Source of the DNA: JASLMY01 sp965226475 | Lineage (GTDB): Bacteria; Pseudomonadota; Alphaproteobacteria; GCA-2731375 | Direction of reading: 5' to 3' | NCBI GenBank assembly: GCA_965226475.1 | Contig: CBDDDJ010000004.1 | Location: forward strand, 1,550,001-1,614,000 | DNA length: 64,000 bases | Shown here: positions 61,473-64,000 of the stretch, one piece after another | Layout of the letters: every line of letters begins with the position of its first letter | Numbering within the stretch: position 1 is the first letter of the stretch | Made by a program: the position numbers and the translations under genes | Notes under the pieces: generated by a model | What the model was told of the DNA's origin: nothing | Database searches by the model: none | What the model saw: only the letters and a program-made list of their open reading frames with translations

Positions 61473-62237
61473 CTATTCGGCGGCCGCCGTCGGCGCGTCC
61501 TCGCGAACCCGGATCGGCGGCGCGGGCTTCTGGCGGACACCGGCGTTGATCCGGGCGACCTCGGGGTAGGCATCGCAAAATGCGACCATCTCTTCCAGGG
61601 AGAACACACGGCCCGGCCGGTGCAGCGCCTCGAAGAGCCGTGTCACCATTTCGAAATCGGCGGCCTCGTCGACGGTCAAGCGCAGGTCGGGGCGGGCGAT
61701 ACGGGGGTCGGTGACGCGGAGCGTGGCGCAACGGAAGCGGTCGGTCTGGGTGAAGTAGCCGCCCCAGACTTCCGTGTCGGTCTTGTCCTTGATGGCGCAG
61801 GCGCGGGCCATGGCCGGGCGCGAGAGGGTATAACAGAAGGCGCCGAAGGGCAGTCCCTCGGTGTTGCAATAGTCGGCGCCCTGGTCGATGTGAAAGTCGA
61901 CCAGGCGGTCGAGATGGTCCGCGTCGACGAAGGGGCAGTCGGCGGTCGCGCTGGCGACGAGATCGACGCCGAAGGCCTCGGCCGCCGCCGTCAGCCGTGC
62001 CAGCACGTCGTCGGGGTCGCCGCGAAAGACCTCGATCCCCTCTTCCCGGGCGAGATCCACCAGGGGATCGTCCTGGGCCACGGTTGAGGTGCAGAGCACG
62101 ATTCCATCCGGCCTTCGGGCGAGGCGTACGCGGCGGATCAGATGGGTCAGCATCGCCTCGCCCAGGATCGGCAGCAACACCTTGCGGGGCAGCCGCGTCG
62201 ACTTCAGCCGCGCGGTGATGAAGGTAGCGACCCTCAC
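61473..62237 (-). CDS. Cytidylyltransferase of the SpsF/CMP-KDO-synthetase-like type
   Basis: This 254-aa protein starts with GTG as MRVATFITARLKSTRLPRKV, continues with VLLPILGEAMLTHLIRRVRL and contains DLVASATADCPFVDADHLD. These fit the SpsF family of sugar nucleotidyltransferases in spore-coat and flagellar glycan loci. Its start overlaps the stop of the upstream NeuB-like gene. A short open frame on the opposite strand overlaps its end but has no support. Confidence 0.83.
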   Translation of the reverse strand: MRVATFITARLKSTRLPRKVLLPILGEAMLTHLIRRVRLARRPDGIVLCTSTVAQDDPLVDLAREEGIEVFRGDPDDVLARLTAAAEAFGVDLVASATADCPFVDADHLDRLVDFHIDQGADYCNTEGLPFGAFCYTLSRPAMARACAIKDKTDTEVWGGYFTQTDRFRCATLRVTDPRIARPDLRLTVDEAADFEMVTRLFEALHRPGRVFSLEEMVAFCDAYPEVARINAGVRQKPAPPIRVREDAPTAAAE

Positions 62238-63232
62238 GCCACGTCCTCCAGCCGTACCAGCTCCTGGCACGCGACGTCGCGCCGCAGGCGACGGCCGACG
62301 ATGTCCGGCGCGCGGTCCGGTGGCAAGCCCAGCGCATCGGCGCGAAGGAACGTCAGATCCGCCTCGGCGATCCGGTGTCCGGCGGCGAGCGCGCTCGCCG
62401 CCACCACGCTTTTCTTGCAATAAGCCCGGTAGCGCTCCTCGTCCCGCGAGAAGGGACGCGGCAGCGCGCTTCCCGTCGCCGCCTCGATCTCGCGAACTAT
62501 GGCGGTGAAGCGGGCGAACTCGTCCGTGTTCAACGCCTCCTCGTGGTCGGCGCCCTTGGCGGCGCGATCATGGGTGACGTGCTTCTCCAGGATCTGGACG
62601 CCCATGCCCTGCGCCGCCGCCGGCAGGCTGAAGGCGCCGGGGGCGTCGGCGTCGGTGTGGTCCTGGTAGCCGACGGGCAGTTCGAAAAGGCGGGCGAGCT
62701 TCATCATGTAGGCGAGGTGCACGTCCCCCACGCGGGTCGGGAAGTTCTGGTAGCCGTACATCAGCCAGACGTCGTTCCCGGCCACCTCGTCGATCCACCG
62801 CAGGGCGTTCTGGATCTCGCCGATGGTCGAGCCGCCGACACGCAGGTCGATCCGTCGGCCGGTCGTCGCCATGTGGCGGACGAGATAGGGGTTGGAAAGG
62901 TCCGCGCTGTGGAGCTTGTAGGCATCGACTTCGAGGCTCTCGGCGAAGTCGACGCTGGCCAAGTCGTAGACGCAGGCGATGATGGCGAGACCCGGCCAGC
63001 GATTTCGTACATGGGCGGCGAGGCCGCGCCAGTCCTCGGGCGTAAGTTCGAGGTTCTTGACCTGGTCGAAGGCGGGGTGGGTGCGCACCATCATGTCTTC
63101 GAGCCGCCAGATCTGGAACTGGAGGCTGTCGGCGCAGGCGGCGCCGGCGCCATCGATGATGCGCCGCGCCAGCTCTGGGCTGCCGTCGTGCGAACAGGCC
63201 ATCTCGGCGATGATGTGGACGGGTCTCGGCAT
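62234..63232 (-). CDS. NeuB-like sialic-acid synthase family protein with SAF domain
   Basis: This 332-aa protein has the NeuB-family start HIIAEMACSHDGSPELARRI, YQDHTDADAPGAFSLPAAA, ILEKHVTHDRAAKGADHEEA and a C-terminal SAF domain (KKSVVAASALAAGHRIAEAD). It differs from the LegI-like gene: EAGVNHNG is EMACSHDG here and the PEP-binding region is changed. It probably condenses PEP with a different sugar. It is coupled to the SpsF-like gene on the minus strand. Confidence 0.85.
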   Translation of the reverse strand: MPRPVHIIAEMACSHDGSPELARRIIDGAGAACADSLQFQIWRLEDMMVRTHPAFDQVKNLELTPEDWRGLAAHVRNRWPGLAIIACVYDLASVDFAESLEVDAYKLHSADLSNPYLVRHMATTGRRIDLRVGGSTIGEIQNALRWIDEVAGNDVWLMYGYQNFPTRVGDVHLAYMMKLARLFELPVGYQDHTDADAPGAFSLPAAAQGMGVQILEKHVTHDRAAKGADHEEALNTDEFARFTAIVREIEAATGSALPRPFSRDEERYRAYCKKSVVAASALAAGHRIAEADLTFLRADALGLPPDRAPDIVGRRLRRDVACQELVRLEDVA

Positions 63233-63287
63233 CGCTCTCGCGGGCTCCCGACACGGTTAATTCGCCGGCAAGGCTAACGCCTGCTCG

Positions 63288-64000
63288 CTAACAAAAGCTT
63301 ATCATCGCGGCAGCCGGTATGATGGCGCCCCGATGGCCGATGACCCGGGCGGCGAGGCGGTGGCCGGCGCGGGCGGCATCTTCCGGCCCGGCCCCGGCCA
63401 GGCGGCGGGCGAGATAGGCCGCGTTGAAGGCGTTGCCCGCCGCCGTGGTGTCGACCACCGCCACGCCCGCCTCCGCCGGCACGACGATATCGCCCTCCGG
63501 CGCCCGGATGTGGCAGAGGCCGGGGCCGTCCTTCACCACGACCTCGGTGGGCCCCTCGCCGGCGATGCGCCGGATCGTCGCCGCCGCGTCGCGATCGCCA
63601 TGCAGCGCTCGCTCGTCGTCGAGCGAGGGGAGCGCGATGTCCACCAGGGGCAGGATGGCGGCCGTCACCGCGCGAGCCGCTTTCGGCTCCGCCCAGCCGC
63701 GCGGCCGGTAGTTGCCGTCGAAGACGACGCGCGCACCCGCCGCCCGCGCGGCGGCCAAGGCCTCGTACAGCCTGTCCCGGCTGGCCGCGTCGAGGATCGA
63801 GAGAGAGAGATCAAGGTCAGGTAGATCACATCATGAGCGGCAAGCGCCGACAACCGCGCCGCCGCCCCGCCGGCCGAAAACACGTCGCGCGCGGCGGCGG
63901 CGGAACGCCAGTAGAAGAAGCTACGCTCGCCCTTGTCGTCGGTGCGGACCGTATGCAGGCCGGGGAGGCGTCCCGGCAAACGCCCGACCAGGTCCGTGCC
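63288..64000 (-). pseudogene. PfkB-family sugar kinase (2-keto-3-deoxygluconate kinase-like), frameshifted, partial
   Basis: The gene enters from the right edge of the window as TDLVGRLPGRLPGLHTVRTD and DKGERSFFYWRSAAAARD, with a KdgK-like pattern. It loses frame at a (TC)6 tract. The rest reads LSLSILDAASRDRLYEALAA, FDGNYRPRGWAEP and VVKDGPGLCHIRAPEG. Loss of one TC unit restores the frame. The catalytic-base motif, normally DTT(G/A)AGDSF, reads DTTAAGNAF, so Asn replaces the expected Asp. The 5' end lies outside the window. Confidence 0.8.
63799..63810. repeat. (GA)6 dinucleotide tract inside the sugar-kinase gene
   Basis: Six GA units on the plus strand are (TC)6 in the coding strand. With five units the kinase reads ISLSILDAASRDRLYEAL in frame. 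The tract is out of frame by one unit, in the same sense as the tract in the AMP-ligase gene. Confidence 0.85.

Noticed and set aside
61357..61569. A 70-codon plus-strand frame after the broken cytidylyltransferase
   Set aside because: It overlaps the end of the SpsF-like gene antisense and shows no known motif.
63245..63275. A possible sixth CtrA-like box upstream of the minus-strand NeuB-like gene
   Set aside because: Only one half-site (TTAACC) is present; the other reads TTGC, two mismatches from TTAA.

Overview
The window is high-GC DNA (about two thirds G+C by eye) from what looks like an alphaproteobacterium, probably of the Rhodospirillales. I infer this from the gene families present (NnrU, DUF4833, oxalyl-CoA decarboxylase/formyl-CoA transferase, UGSC-type selenoprotein) and from CtrA-like TTAA-N7-TTAA boxes. 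No rRNA, tRNA or CRISPR array was seen. All statements rest on reading the sequence and recalled family knowledge; no database search was run.

Layout. 0-0.8 kb: a broken IS1595-type transposase. 0.9-4.7 kb: an oxalate-degradation operon on the minus strand (oxc-frc-gntR) with a perfect 28-bp palindrome upstream. 5.0-9.2 kb: three insertion sequences nested inside each other (IS3 type > IS30 type > IS3 type). 9.6-15.8 kb: a small conserved protein, a PAS-GGDEF-EAL protein with a degenerate GGDEF motif, an extended SDR, a small cytochrome c, a CMD-family protein, a PmoA-like protein and a methyltransferase. 16.1-22.6 kb: a complete dipeptide-type ABC transporter operon ending in an N-carbamoyl-D-amino-acid hydrolase-like gene. 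23-31.8 kb: mixed metabolic genes (ureidoglycolate lyase-like, aldo/keto reductase, NnrU, Fic, GST, cytochrome c, a double NifU-type protein, ATP-grasp, CoA transferase). 32-34.8 kb: a minus-strand operon of a luciferase-like monooxygenase, an unrecognised 348-aa protein and a UGSC-motif protein read through an in-frame UGA, taken here as selenocysteine. 34.9-45.9 kb: two enolase-superfamily enzymes, SDRs, an amidohydrolase, a DUF4833/CDP-alcohol phosphotransferase/glycosyltransferase operon, a MetE-like protein and an AarF/UbiB kinase-like protein.

46.5-64 kb is a nonulosonic-acid and surface-glycan locus. It holds a GNAT, an acyl carrier protein, an SDR and an AMP-ligase (an acyl-donor cassette), two CMP-sugar synthetases (one broken), a polysaccharide deacetylase, an aminotransferase remnant, a TPR-MptE-like protein, a LegB/PtmE/LegG/LegI-like pathway, a sugar formyltransferase and a radical SAM protein. 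On the opposite strand lie a second NeuB-like synthase, an SpsF-like cytidylyltransferase and a broken sugar kinase. Five CtrA-like boxes sit just upstream of five transcription units in this locus, and I noticed none elsewhere in the window.

A recurrent theme is genes broken by very small lesions. These are tandem duplications of 16 and 41 bp, a 28-bp duplication-like insertion, single-base indels, and two GA/TC dinucleotide tracts that are each one repeat unit away from an open frame. Either the tracts are phase-variable and the other lesions are real decay, or the assembly carries indel errors; raw reads would decide.
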